DNA of 64,000 nt, taken from assembly GCA_963920525.1 (NCBI GenBank), contig OY986439.1, positions 4,760,501 to 4,824,500 on the forward strand. Reading direction: 5' to 3'. The translations under genes and the position numbers were made by a program. Of the stretch, positions 1 through 10,929 are shown piece by piece (positions within the stretch are counted from its first letter, which is position 1; each line of letters opens with the position of its first letter). The notes under the pieces are model-generated. The model did not search any database, had not been told where the DNA came from, and saw only the letters and a list, made by a program, of their open reading frames with translations. Source of the DNA: Dichetophora obliterata (taxonomy: Eukaryota > Arthropoda > Insecta > Diptera > Sciomyzidae).

Positions 1-229
1 CATATTAGATGATGAGAATAAAAACTGAGTGCAATCGTTCACTCCTGATTTCTGAGGAAACACTCAATTTGGGGTGAATAAAATCTATTTTCGTTAAGTT
101 TAACGAAAATGCTCCACTCCAACTTTTTGACAATTCAGAGAGCTCCACTTTGATGTGAATTAAGTTCAAATTTGAAATCTCTGTTTGAGTGAGTACTCAA
201 GAAAATTAAGGGTGCTGACCAGAGATCTG

Positions 230-414
230 CAACGAATCACATTTTTGAATCAATAAGCCACTCACTCAAAAATGAGTATGAGTAAGTATAAGTAGTTTCC
301 AACGTAGTATTCATATGTTGTTGATTCGAAAAAAAGTGAATCGCATTTTTGAATTATGAGCCACTTGCACAAAAATGAGTATGAATAAGTATAAGTTGTC
401 TCCAAAGTAGCACT
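230..414. repeat. 103-bp tandem repeat, copies 1 (partial) and 2
   Basis: Two adjacent copies of a unit of about 103 bp that contains the phrases AGTGAATCGCATTTTTGAAT, AAAATGAGTATGA and TAAGTATAAGT. The second copy starts at 312. A third copy resumes at 1461, directly after the inserted element at 423-1460. Sequence 1-229 upstream holds related but degenerate phrases built around 'actcact' and no gene that I can see. Confidence 0.75.
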
Positions 415-422
415 CATATGGG

Positions 423-1460
423 CACGGTTGCCACCTTTGTGGGAAAAATTCCATTTGTGGTTATTTTTAATTGCCGTGGGAAATGGGAATTCCCATGGGA
501 TTTTTTAATTGAGTGTGGTTTTTTTTTAATTCAAGAGCGATTTTTTTTTGTTTTGTGGGATTTTTTTGTTTTGAAGGATTTTTTTATTTTTCAGTTAAAA
601 TATGTATAAATATATATACATAAAAGTGTATATTTTTCATATATTGTTCATTGTAAAAATCGTCTCAACCCATCTGTATGATTTACGCAACGAATTCGTT
701 AAGATTTCGGTTAATTTGGTTTGGTGGAAAGTTCTTTCACTCTTGACATAATTACATACATTGAGAAAATATGTTTCAGTGAATTTTTTTTATTTTTTTA
801 TCAATATACAAAATTGGTATACTTAAAATTGATTTGTGATTGGCCCTTATTACGAGTTGCTTTCGACGTAATCTTCGCTAGTTATCGAACAACGAGTATC
901 GAACGTCAGTCAAACCCTGTCGAAATGTTCGTTGTTCATCGAATTTTCATTCGAATAGATGCGGTGCGTGCTGAGCAATAATTGCTAAAAAGATAAGAAT
1001 TTCGTGATTGTGTTTTGCTTTTTAAAAACTAAAAACTAACTTGGAACTCTTTTTGTAAACTTTATGCAAGTTTAATTTGTATTAACAAATATTTTTTATT
1101 GAATATTATTACTGAAAGGCTAATTAAAACACAGACGACAAAATATACTAGTTCTTTTTAATTTTTTTAATTTTTTGTTTCATTTTCGACAATTTGTTAT
1201 GTCTGTATTATTTACTGTGGTAATTTTTAATAGACGAGAGATTTTTTGTGTTTTTTTTTTAAATACAAATGGGATTTATCGAGGTTTTTTTATTTGCGTT
1301 GAATTGTAATGGTTATTTATAATGTCCGAGGGATTTTTTTAGTTTTTTATAATTGCGATTTGATTTTTTTCAATTTTATACCATGGGCATTTTCGTGTTT
1401 ATTTTTTTTTGCTATTGTGGGAAAAAGGTTTTTTCGTGGGAATTTGAGGTGGCAACCGTG
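423..1460. mobile_element. hAT-type non-autonomous element with perfect 8-bp TSD
   Basis: A 1038-bp element with terminal inverted repeats CACGGTTGCCACCT at both ends, flanked by the exact 8-bp direct repeat CATATGGG (415-422 and 1461-1468). An 8-bp duplication is the hallmark of the hAT superfamily. The interior is A/T-rich with long T runs, and the two short open frames in it (418-609, 721-981) show no transposase motif, so it is non-autonomous. It sits inside a unit of the flanking 103-bp tandem repeat; removing it restores the array. Confidence 0.85.
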
Positions 1461-1600
1461 CATATGGGATTAATTCGAAAAAAAGTGAATCACTTTTTGA
1501 ATCATGAGCCACTTACTCAAAAATGAGTATGAATAAGTATAAGTAGTTTCCAAAGTAGTACTCACATGTTATTGTTTTAAAAAAAGTGAATCGAAAAAGT
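1461..1600. repeat. 103-bp tandem repeat, copy 3 and partial copy 4
   Basis: Continuation of the tandem array after the hAT insertion. One full unit (1461-1562) is followed by the start of another that decays after 'aaaaaaagtgaatcg'. Confidence 0.7.
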
Positions 1601-1623
1601 ATAGAATGAATTAAATATTAAGA

Positions 1624-2085
1624 GTTGCCACCTAATAATATGTATTTTTAGGAATTTAAAACATAATTTAACAGTGCTTAACAGGAGGTCGCTGATTTCG
1701 AATCTGAAGTCAGAAAATTTAAAATGGTTAATAGGGCTGCCACCTTAATTTTTTTTTACGAATTCGGTGCTGGCGCGAACACTAGGTAAAAATGGGTCGT
1801 TGAATCCGAATCCGTTTTCGAAATTTAAAAATTCGCAAAAATACAAAAACAAAAAAAATTGAGGTTGCAGCCCCATTAACCATATTTAATTTTAAAATTC
1901 TGACTTCAGATTCGAAATCAGCGACTCTCCCTAACACTGTTAAATGATGGTAAAAACTATTAAAAATACATTTTATAAGGTGGCAACGCTATTATAAAAA
2001 ATTACATAGTTTTTAAATTCTGACAAAGGATTCAGATTCAGCGACCCATTTTTACCTAGTGTTCGCGCCAGCATCGAATTCGTAA
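1624..2085. repeat. Modular inverted repeat (modules B+, A+, B-, A-)
   Basis: Module B (starts GTTGCCACCT, contains TCTGAAGTCAGAA and ends near GGTTAATAGGGCTGCC) lies at 1624-1744 and inverted at 1862-1987. Module A (contains GGCGCGAACACTAGGTAAA and AATGGGTCGTTGAATCCG) lies at 1759-1815 and inverted at about 2025-2082. The same modules recur at 60659-60880 in the order A then B. The two module pairs do not share one centre of symmetry, so this is not a simple hairpin. It is probably a MITE-like composite; the superfamily is unknown. Confidence 0.7.
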
Positions 2086-2089
2086 AAAT

Positions 2090-3655
2090 TCCACCTTATA
2101 CATATTCACAACATGTGTTCGTGTGGTCCTCCAAAATTTTTTGTATTAAAAAAATATTAATGAATGACACGAATTCTAAAAAATATTATATCTTGAATAT
2201 TGTGAATTTTTTACGATAAATTTTTGTATAAAAACGTATAAATGTGAGACCGGTTTTAGGTTGAATCGGGTACAAGAATTTTATTACTGGCATCAGTTTT
2301 GCTCTAGTTGTGCACGTTTATATAAAAAAAACATGCACAATTTTTTTTAAAAATTCCCAAAGAAAAAAATTTAGTAAATTGAAGATTTGATAGGCTAAAG
2401 TACAGCCCTATCGCCTCCTTTTTTTAATAACTTTTCGTGCCTGATCCGAAAATCGCCCAGGCAACATAGGTTTGCAAATCGACCCGGCCTTATATATATA
2501 TATAAAATTTTATATGATCTTTATATCTGCAAACAATTTATAGTAAAAAAATCAGATTGCCTAATATTTCGGGGAACGATGTTTTAGGTATTAACGGCAT
2601 TGTAAATATATTTATTTTGTTCATCTTAGGTTCAAACTATTTTTAACCGAATATATTATGGCAAAATTGAACATAATAATAATAAGTTTATCATAATTGC
2701 AAACCTTTAAATATCTCGCAATAACAAAAAATGGACTTGCCCCACTTCAAAAATAATACCTTTAATTAACGATTACGATAATTCACTAATTTTGAAATTG
2801 AGACAAGTCTATTTAGGTATAATAAAAGCTTCATTCTTTTATAGCCACACGGTTAAAAATCTTGGACTAAATTTTAAACTTTTTTGGATTACATATAGGA
2901 CAACAACAAAAAATATTACTTTTTAATTAAATTTTCTATTAAAAAAAAAAAGATAGTTTTTAATCCACAAAAAGTTAAAAAAAACCTAATTAAATATCAA
3001 CTTAAAAAGATTTTAATTACTCAATTAACTTAATTTACTTAATTTTTTATTTATAGGTTTGACGTTAGAATGTTTGACAAATGAAAAAAATCACTTTTTG
3101 GCAGTGTTGTTAGCATTTATGTTTCTGAAAAGGTTTTCCTGATGGGACAGTTTACTTCAAAATCCCTTATGTTTAGACCTGTCACTTTGTATTTTGATGT
3201 AATATAATGATCATATAGATATTTTACGATATCCGACTTATAAAACTTTTACTAAAAAAAACTCATATAAATATTTTGGTGATATTTCATTGGTTTAAGG
3301 AGTATGACTGGTGGGACAGTCAAAAATACCTCACCTGCGTCTTCTGCACTGTCTTTCGAGATTTTAGCCCAAATACTATACATAGCCAGATGTCTTTTAC
3401 TATGCTATGAAATGATTAAATAGACTTCAACAGAAACTAAAAATTAGCACCAAGTTTAGTATTTACAAGAAAATATATAAAGTAGAAATTGTGACTGGTG
3501 GGACATCGTGGGACTGGTGGGAAAAATTTGTGCAACTCGTTCACGATAAACAACAACTTGTGAAAACAATATAGTGAAACAAATATTTAATATGGTTTTT
3601 TCTAAATAATTTTTACAGATCATTTAAATTTAACTATTATATATTAAGGCTATTC
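2090..3655. other. Non-coding stretch with ACTGGTGGGAC motifs
   Basis: No coding region recognised. Notable content is a set of related motifs: 'ctgatgggacag' near 3140, ACTGGTGGGACAG near 3307, and ACTGGTGGGACATC followed at once by GGGACTGGTGGGAAA near 3492-3522. The remainder is A/T-rich, degenerate and has no element boundary that I can define. Confidence 0.4.
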
Positions 3656-3656
3656 A

Positions 3657-3968
3657 CAGTTTAAGCGTACATTTCGTACAAATCGTATTTATAGCATTTG
3701 TTATTGTTCAAACTGTGAGCACCTCGTCATGTGACTGTCGTATTAAAAAATGGTGCAACCCTGTGATGCATTTGATTATGTTCTTTAGACAGAGCATAAA
3801 AATACGAGATTCAAGAAACACGTCCAAGGGCTACTTTAATTTACGCGTGTTTGCGTATTTTCGTTTGCATGCAAAACAACAACAAAACAAAATACGCTTC
3901 AATAAATTAGCGTACTAATAACAAATCGTGCAAATAGCAGACCAGCGTATTCAAACTGTGAATAGCCT
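3657..3968. mobile_element. TA-flanked MITE, ends AGGCTATTCACAGTTT
   Basis: About 312 bp. Left end AGGCTATTCACAGTTT and right end AAACTGTGAATAGCCT are inverted complements, flanked by TA (3655-3656 and 3969-3970). A second inverted segment just inside (GCGTAC near 3664; GCGTATTC near 3943) extends the similarity. The 67-codon open frame inside has no family match that I recognise and is treated as chance. Confidence 0.7.
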
Positions 3969-4144
3969 TATTGCTTTAAGAATAAATTGATTATAATCAT
4001 ATCAATTTAAGAAAATAACTTATTTTCCCATTTCCCGTGGAATGGCACTGAACACAAAATTCAACCAACCACTTTGAATCCTAGCTCCTGCTAAGGCTCT
4101 GAAAAAAACAGATGTGAGAAATTTAAATATAAAAATGTTTTTGT

Positions 4145-4735
4145 TATTTTTTTCTTTCTTTATACCCCCACGTTTAAAAAACGTAATGGGGGTATATTAA
4201 TTTTGTCACTCCGTTTGTAACGCCGATAGGGAGGCGTGGCAGGTATAAAAAAGTGTATATATTCCTGATCAGCATCACCTCCTGAGTCGGTTTAGCCATG
4301 CCCGTCTGTCTGTCTGTCCGTTTGTCCGTCTGTGTCCACGATAGCAGCCGTAATTTTTGAGCTATCATAACGAAATTCAAAATGTTGAAAATATATACAA
4401 AAATGGAGGTCAAGTTCGAATCTGAGCAAAATCGGATGAAAACCACGCCTACGTCCCATACAAAGTGACTTAACCAAAACGGTAAGATCTCTTTAAATTC
4501 CACAAAAATCAATTTAATGACTTCAAATTTCGCACAGTGTCTTAAATATTTGATATTTATTTTGAGTATTAAATTTGTAAAAATCAGATGAAAACCACGC
4601 CTACCTCCCATACAAAGTGACTTAACCAAAACGGGAAAATCTCTTTAAATATATTTAACAGTTTGCTTAAGACTTTATATATACTCTAATTCGGCCGTGG
4701 GGTATTTTAACTTCGGCCCAGTCGAAGATAATTCC
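4145..4735. repeat. Dispersed repeat with GTCTGTCTGTCCG core
   Basis: Starts with a palindrome in which TATACCCCCACGTTT is followed by its complement (4160-4197). It continues with GTCACTCCGTTTGTAACG, a (GTCT)n-like run near 4305-4335, two copies of a segment containing 'atgaaaaccacgcctac' (4435 and 4587) and TTCGGCCCAGTCGAAG near the right edge. A second, more diverged copy lies at 42720-43130. The reverse-strand open frames across it (4174-4629, 4292-4477) follow the internal duplication and are not genes. The class is unknown. Confidence 0.6.
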
Positions 4736-4851
4736 TTACTAGTTTTTTAATGTTTATTGCTTCAAAAGTAGAAGTCACCATAAATTTTTTGTTTTTTTAT
4801 TAACATTGTTAAATTTTAATGTTTTTTTTTTGTTTTTTTATTTCATTGCAG

Positions 4852-4989
4852 ATGTTGAAGAGTTGTCAACAAAACTTATGGCAAAATTGGCCGAAGTTCA
4901 GAGTCTTGAGGGCGGAACATTTTTCATTGGCAACGCCGATGCACTCAAGGGTCCGGCTACGTTTCAGCCGCAACATGTGCTTCTGCCGG
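4852..4989 (+). CDS. Host gene, internal exon (unrecognised protein)
   Basis: A 138-bp internal exon preceded by a T-rich tract and 'cattgcag' and followed by the donor GTGAGT. It enters and leaves in phase 1. The reading (x)AT GTT GAA GAG TTG TCA is open throughout and has clear coding character: GC-rich third positions (GGC, CTG, CCG, AAG) unlike the A/T-rich flanks. It encodes about 46 residues, first a probably helical stretch (STKLMAKLAEVQSLEGG) and then FFIGNADALKGPATFQPQ and HVLLPG. The trailing G plus AA from the exon at 22106 gives Glu, so both exons read through as one C-terminus. I cannot name the gene. Earlier exons would lie left of the window. Confidence 0.8.
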
Positions 4990-6128
4990 GTGAGTTGAGC
5001 ACTTTGTTTTTTTTTTTTCAAATTCAATTCCATTATTCTCGTTTTGGCACCAAGATGTTGTAAAGCAGCGGGTGTCTATATTAAGGTTGGGATTTATTTC
5101 TCTTCGCACTGTTACAGGTAGTTTTTAGCAATTGTTGGCTTAGGACTAAGAAACCACTTGAACTGCATCTATTGTATCCTCAAGTGGCTTAACGTTCTTC
5201 AAATACTAGTTTACACATGTACTTATGTATGTGAGTGAGTATTTTTTTTTGCCTAATGGCTCAGTTGGTTTTTCTGTGCTGGATGTCTGTATGTTGCGCC
5301 TAAATTAGTGTCATTTAAAACACCATAATCGTAAAAGTGTCCTCGAAGGAGTTTCAAAAACAGCAGGATTATTTAAGTATTCAAATGAGCTGGTCATAAA
5401 TGACAAGCTGAGCATAAATAAAGCCTGGTCATGTTGGGACCAACGCATTGGGACTTTAAAATATTGACTGTCAATGAGAATTATTTTAAAAATCAATAAC
5501 TTCTCAGCATATCATAGCGTTAATAATCTTTCATTAAGATTGATTATATTGCTACACAGACGCCAAAAACTAGACGTGTGCACTTCCATTAAGGCTTTTG
5601 TCTGACGTCTCAATATCTGAAAGAGTAGATTTGTTGCTCATTTTTGCACATACTACATTTTAAATATTTTTATAAAAATCGCAATACTTCCTAAATAGTT
5701 TTACGTAAAACAAAAAAAAAAAAAACAAATATATTTTCCAACACGTTAAAAGCTGAAGTGTGAATTTTATCGCTTTACTAATGATTTTCAGTCTGATTTA
5801 TTGACAGTGTCGACGCGCCTTCATAGCAATATTTTATTTAACTCACAACTTTTTTGCATTTATTTGAAAATCTTTTCGTTTTTTTTTATCATTTATCATT
5901 TAGCTCAAGTGCGATAGCTCCACACGATGCCAATAATTTATATATTTGCATATAAATCGCAAAGATTTCATGGTTATTTTTTGTGGTACGAAACTGCAAT
6001 TTAATTTTAGTTTATATGTAATTATTATAGTTATATATAAAGTTCTTTTGTACATGGCTTCATCACTGAACTCCTCCTAAATGGCTGGACCGATTTTGAT
6101 GAAATTTGGTGTGTGAGTACGGCTCACA
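4990..6128. other. Intronic sequence, no gene seen
   Basis: A/T-rich intronic DNA. The segment 6030-6120, containing TGGACCGATTTTGATGAAAT, is a dispersed-repeat phrase that resumes at 7842 after the hAT insertion. Nothing else is recognisable. Confidence 0.4.
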
Positions 6129-7833
6129 CAGGGCCGTAGCCAGAGCTGAATTTAAGATAGGGCAGTGGTTATAACAGGTAGGGCACAAGTAAAAATTTAA
6201 CTTTATATGATCTTTTGAAACGATTTTCGCCGTGCACACATTCAGTACTTAAATGTTGGAAGGGGGATGATCAAAACATTGATTTAATCACCATTGATCA
6301 ATAATTGCGCTCTTTCACCAAGTATATAATAATATTCAGGTAATAATAAATATTATCAATATCTTTTCATTTATAAAGGTATATATTAGGCTCCACAAAA
6401 TAGTTAAAAGTAAAGAATCAAAAAAAATTAATAATAATAATTGGATAATAATATATTGCCCTATATATTAGACACGTAAGAAAGTTCTTTTTATATTTAT
6501 TTTGCAACGATTTTTTTTTAAATCAAATCATTTGGTTTTAAGAAAAAAAAAAAACAACATGACAAAAATAAATTTTGAGAGATATTTGACATAAAAGTCA
6601 GTTGGATTTTCTATTTTGTAACGAAGAAAGGCTAAAAAGTTTTTTTTTGCCTATTTTATAAAAAAAAAAATCAAATTTATGTTTTTTATCTTTTTATTTT
6701 TTTAATGAAAATAATATTAAGAGGGTTTAAAAACCTTCAAGGGATTACAAAAATACAAATTTTGTGCCGAACAGGGGCAAAATAATTTTTTTTTTGTACA
6801 AGCTTGCGAAACTTAAGTAACGATGGTAAAAATCAAAGGGATTTTTTTCAGCTTTTTAAGACCTAAATGATAGGAATAGTACCTCCAACAAAACATTTTG
6901 TTCATAGTTTAGCCTAGCCATTGAATGGGTTAATCGATTTGTTAATCGATTTGTTTCGATTCGTCATATTAAAAAAATTGAAAGTACCGCTATCAGAATT
7001 ACCGAAGTCTTGTCGCCCATTTGATGGAAGCGTTTAACAAGCTCAATGTTAGAATGTTGCTTAAAATACACTTTCTGCACCATCTTGTATGTATTCGAGC
7101 AGCAAATTCCATCCAAGTCTGATGAACAAGGCGAGCGCTTCCATTAAACGACAAAATCAATGGAGGAGCGGTACAACAATAAAAGTTTGCAATCTTTTAT
7201 TGCTTATTTAAAATGGTTTTTGGCACCGAATGAGGCATTGTGAAGTGCACCAGCATAAACACAATTCACAACACATACACGAACATATGTAAATTCAAAC
7301 AAAATTTGAACATTTATCCCAAAAAATTAATAAAACTTTTATTATTCGCATTCATTACATGCAGCCCTTTTTTATTTTCTACAAAAAATATAATCGTAAA
7401 ATGTGGCATTTAATTTGTGCATTCTAACAAGTCATAGATGATCAAAGTCCGTTATCATTTGGTTAAATGTAAAGAAAAATCGGTCATTATCGATTTAAAA
7501 AACACCTTAAAACTGCTGCCATATTTCCAATTTACAACCGATTTCAGTAATCTTTGATTTCTTAGAAAGTTATTTTATAGTTTTAACTATTCTTGTAAAA
7601 ATAATCAAGTATATTTATTGGTTATTGGAAAAAAGAAAAAAGTAAGTTTCGAGAAAAACGTCTTAAGCTCTGTATTATCTGTATCATAAGCGGGATTTAA
7701 TTGAACATTTTTTAACATATTCTTGGCATAAATTTAACAAAAAAATGCATTTTAAAAAAATTGTTTGGCTAAAACCTCCTTTAAGGTAGGGCAATGGTAT
7801 TTGAAGCTACCTTCATTTGAAGCTACGGCCCTG
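6129..7833. mobile_element. hAT element, 8-bp TSD GGCTCACA
   Basis: A 1705-bp element whose ends CAGGGCCGTAGC and GCTACGGCCCTG are inverted complements, flanked by exact 8-bp repeats GGCTCACA (6121-6128 and 7834-7841). Both subterminal regions contain a 'tagggca(g/a)tggt' motif (6159 and 7787, inverted), as is common in ZMYM1-like hAT elements. No transposase reading frame survives, so it is a non-autonomous or decayed copy. It inserted into a dispersed repeat (6030-6120 and 7842-8330). Confidence 0.85.
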
Positions 7834-7841
7834 GGCTCACA

Positions 7842-9059
7842 GTGTAACGAACCCATATAGCGAGTGGCCACAAATAGAAGGAGTTGCTCAAGAATCATAA
7901 AATTTTGTGAAAATGAGTCTTATGGTGAAGGAATTATTCTCACAAAATTTTGTTCGAGTTAAATGAATGCCGCTCCCACCTCCCATATTATTGAAATCGG
8001 TAAGCTGGAATAGCTCCGAAAAAATTATCCTAGATCAGTGAGATTTGGTACTGTAAAAAACTGTATTCAGCTGTAAGAAGTTAATTTGAAAATGAACCCA
8101 ATTGGCTGACTAACACGCCCACCACCCACAAATACTCAAAAAGTGATCCCAGATTAATTTGCACCATTTGTTCTTTTGTAATTTTAAATAGCTAGTGTGA
8201 AAATTAATCAAATATGCCGACTAGCACGCCCAACTTCCATATAACTGAAATCCGTAATTTGGTCAAGTACCCCAAAAAATTATCCTACATTTGTAAAATT
8301 TTACATCTGTAAAATCTGTAAAATATTAGGGTTTTGTTAAGGAAGTTTTTAATTTGAAAGTTTTATTAAAAACAAATTATTTTTATTTGATCTGAAAGCT
8401 TGTGAAAATTGGCTTAATTTTTTCGTATAAAATCGCTTATTTATATGCTCCACAAAACATGCTCCACAAAAGTGGGCGTAAAGTCGTTATAATTGAGTTT
8501 CGGCAAACCAAATTTCGGGAACATGTTGAGAAAATATTGGTTATAGACATTAAAAAATCTTATAAAAAATGCTGGTTTTCTTATTTTGTTTTTTGAACTT
8601 TGTGAAAAATTTTTTATTTTTTCATATAAAATTGCTCATTTTGTGCAAAACATGCTTGGGTTTCGGCAAACCAAATTTCGGGAATATAATTAAGAAAGAG
8701 TTGTTATAAGACATATTAAAATTATTTTTATTATTATTACTGATTTAGACAAATTGTTGACATTTAAGACTTTAATCTTTTACATGCCGCATATAAAAAT
8801 AGATAACAACCAATTAAATAAACTATTATAAACTATTACTACTAAAGTAATTATAAAGATATTAATTTTAAAATTTTTAGATTATTTTACTGAGTCATCA
8901 TATAAAACGGAATACAATTCAATTATTCAACGATAAAAATACAAAAGAAAACTGTTTCAAATATATATAAAAATCATTTAGACAATAATGCCAAAAAATT
9001 TCTATTGAAAAGAAAAAATTTTAAGAAAAAAAAATTTAAGAAAGTAATTAAAAATTAAT
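7842..9059. other. Dispersed repeat remainder and A/T-rich DNA
   Basis: 7842-8330 continues the repeat interrupted by the hAT element; it has two internal segments with 'actaacacgcccacc' and 'actagcacgcccaact', and 'aaaaaattatcct' near 8020 and 8275. 8440-8720 has a local direct duplication of 'ggcaaaccaaatttcggga'. No gene is seen. Confidence 0.4.
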
Positions 9060-9715
9060 TTTAGTTTTAATAAAGGATAACAAGATCAGAAACAGGAGAT
9101 ATAGAGTTAAGAGAAATAGGTGAAGATTAAATGCTTAAAGTGCTTAGGATTGGAAATTGATTTAATGTTTCTTGGAAGTGAATTCCATAGTCTTATGGCA
9201 CTAACGAGAAACAATCGGCTAGAGTTTAGGTTGTTATGCCTCGGAATAACAAGGTTAATGCTTCTGCTTGACCCACAAAACTTTATCTTTTCAAATAGAT
9301 ATCTTGAACAACGAGAGTGAATGACCTTATGTAAGAAAATGCAATTTCTTGCTTCAAGATAGCTGAGCAAGTTACGGCCTAATAACTGTTTATTAAAGGG
9401 TGTTGTATGCTCATACCTCCGAAGACCATAAACATAGCATAAGAAAATATTGGCAATAACAGCTGTAAGACAAGCTTCTTTCTAGTTTCAACAGGTACGG
9501 ACGCAGCAGTCATCCGAAGATTTCTGAAAACCATAATATATTTTGCTAACGCAGGAGTTTACATGATCTTCACAGGACAACGACGGGCTTATTTGGTAGC
9601 CGAGATTAGTAGCTTTTCTTACAAATTTTAGCTCAACGCTATTTAGGAAAATAGGGGGAGGAACATCGAGATTCATATAAGGTGTGTGTGACATCGGTAA
9701 CACATACGATTTAAG

Positions 9716-10290
9716 GCTGGAATCAGAACTCGCAGAACATGTACTTACTCCGCTACAAGAGTTGTACAGGAACCTCGAAAGAAGAGCCACACAAGCAGCG
9801 AATCATAGATGGAGATATGCGACATCGTGCAAAATCTCGAAAATAATGTGCAATGCACAATGCGAAAAACGAACTCTGTTCATCTTGGCACGCCCGCGCA
9901 AAAATTGCAGGACACTAGTGGACATGCTCACTGGTCACTGCATGACGGTAGCCCATGCGACGAAGCTTGGCATCACCACGGAGGATGACAACTGCAGGAA
10001 GTGCAAGGAACCGGGCACAGTGGAGACCCTGGAGCACCTGCTATGCACATGCCCCGCCCTACTGAGATCGAGACTAAAATACCTAGGCTCATCGACGTTC
10101 CCGTCGCTTAAAGAAGTAACCAAAGTAACTCTGGAATCCCTTCTAAGGTTTGCGAATCCAAAGCAAATCTTTAAAGACTTCAATTAAACACAAAGGTTCC
10201 TTTTGTTCGCTACCGGTACCACTAAGGACCAGAATTGGTCTATGTAAGCCTTCAGTAAGGCATCCGGATTAACCTAATCTAACCTAACCA
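9716..10290 (+). mobile_element. 5'-truncated LINE 3' end (R1/LOA/I-like) nested in jockey copy 1
   Basis: Forward-strand fragment holding the last part of a LINE ORF2 and its 3' end. The open frame runs to the stop at 10187 and includes the RNase H-proximal RTLVDMLTGHC, then CRKC (about 9994) and HLLCTCPALLRSR, the cysteine/histidine knuckle typical of the C-terminus of several LINE clades. After the stop comes a short 3' UTR ending in TAACCTAATCTAACCTAACC, a simple-repeat tail rather than poly(A). Both junctions fall in the reverse-strand jockey ORF: ...SEELCARV on one side and PLKS-like on the other. About 18 codons of the host LINE are missing at the site. The clade is not certain. Confidence 0.75.
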
Positions 10291-10564
10291 AACTCTTGCA
10301 CATAATTCTTCAGAGAGACAAATGGGTCTGGACATATACAACTGCAGGTCATCAGCATAAGCATGCATGGTTACATGATTGCATGTACTAAAAATATCAT
10401 TTATGAACATGGTAAACAGAATTGGGCCAAGAACTGAGCCTTGTGGAACTCCACTTGTGGTAACTTTATAAGACGAGAAGTTGTTTTTTACCCTTACTCT
10501 TTGAGACCTGCCATTTAAATAGCTAAACATGAAACGAACAGACGTATCAGAAAAACCAAAGCTA

Positions 10565-10929
10565 CCCAGTAGCGGATGGAATATATTCCGAATATATGAA
10601 GCATCAATTACCTTGTAATGACCACTACTTCCGACTATATTACATTACTATGCATAAAAGGCCTTACATTTAACATTGAATGAGACAGGAGGTAAGTGAT
10701 CGCCTCCCTTCAGCATTATCTAGAAGTTATGGAGTAACATACTACATGTATTATGTTATAAAAATCACTGCATTACTTTTCCTTGTATGCTACATTACAG
10801 GTAATGAGGTATGAGTTAATTACTTCTGCTATATGCAGACGCATTACTTTTTAAAAAAGTAATGCTTCCTTACCTGGTAATTTATTCTGTATTAGTTCTA
10901 TGGTAGCCACTGGCAAATCCGCTGCTGGG
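10565..10929. mobile_element. TA-flanked MITE nested in jockey copy 1
   Basis: A 365-bp insertion with 13-bp terminal inverted repeats CCCAGTAGCGGAT / CCCAGCAGCGGAT (one mismatch), flanked by TA (10563-10564 and 10930-10931). Deleting it with one TA restores the jockey reading frame across ...CRKLMH|SFGFSDTSV, which aligns with CQILYVNFGFSSTSV in the copy at 54 kb. The interior has local palindromes such as CATTACTTTTTAAAAAAGTA and no coding capacity. A TA duplication fits Tc1/mariner-like mobilisation; the family is unknown. Confidence 0.85.

Noticed and set aside
4174..4629. Reverse-strand ORF of 151 codons
   Set aside because: It follows an internal duplication of a dispersed repeat with a (GTCT)n run; the similar second frame at 4292-4477 is the same artefact.
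9684..10187. A single 167-codon forward gene
   Set aside because: The first 10 or so codons are antisense jockey sequence; only the part from about 9716 is the nested LINE fragment.
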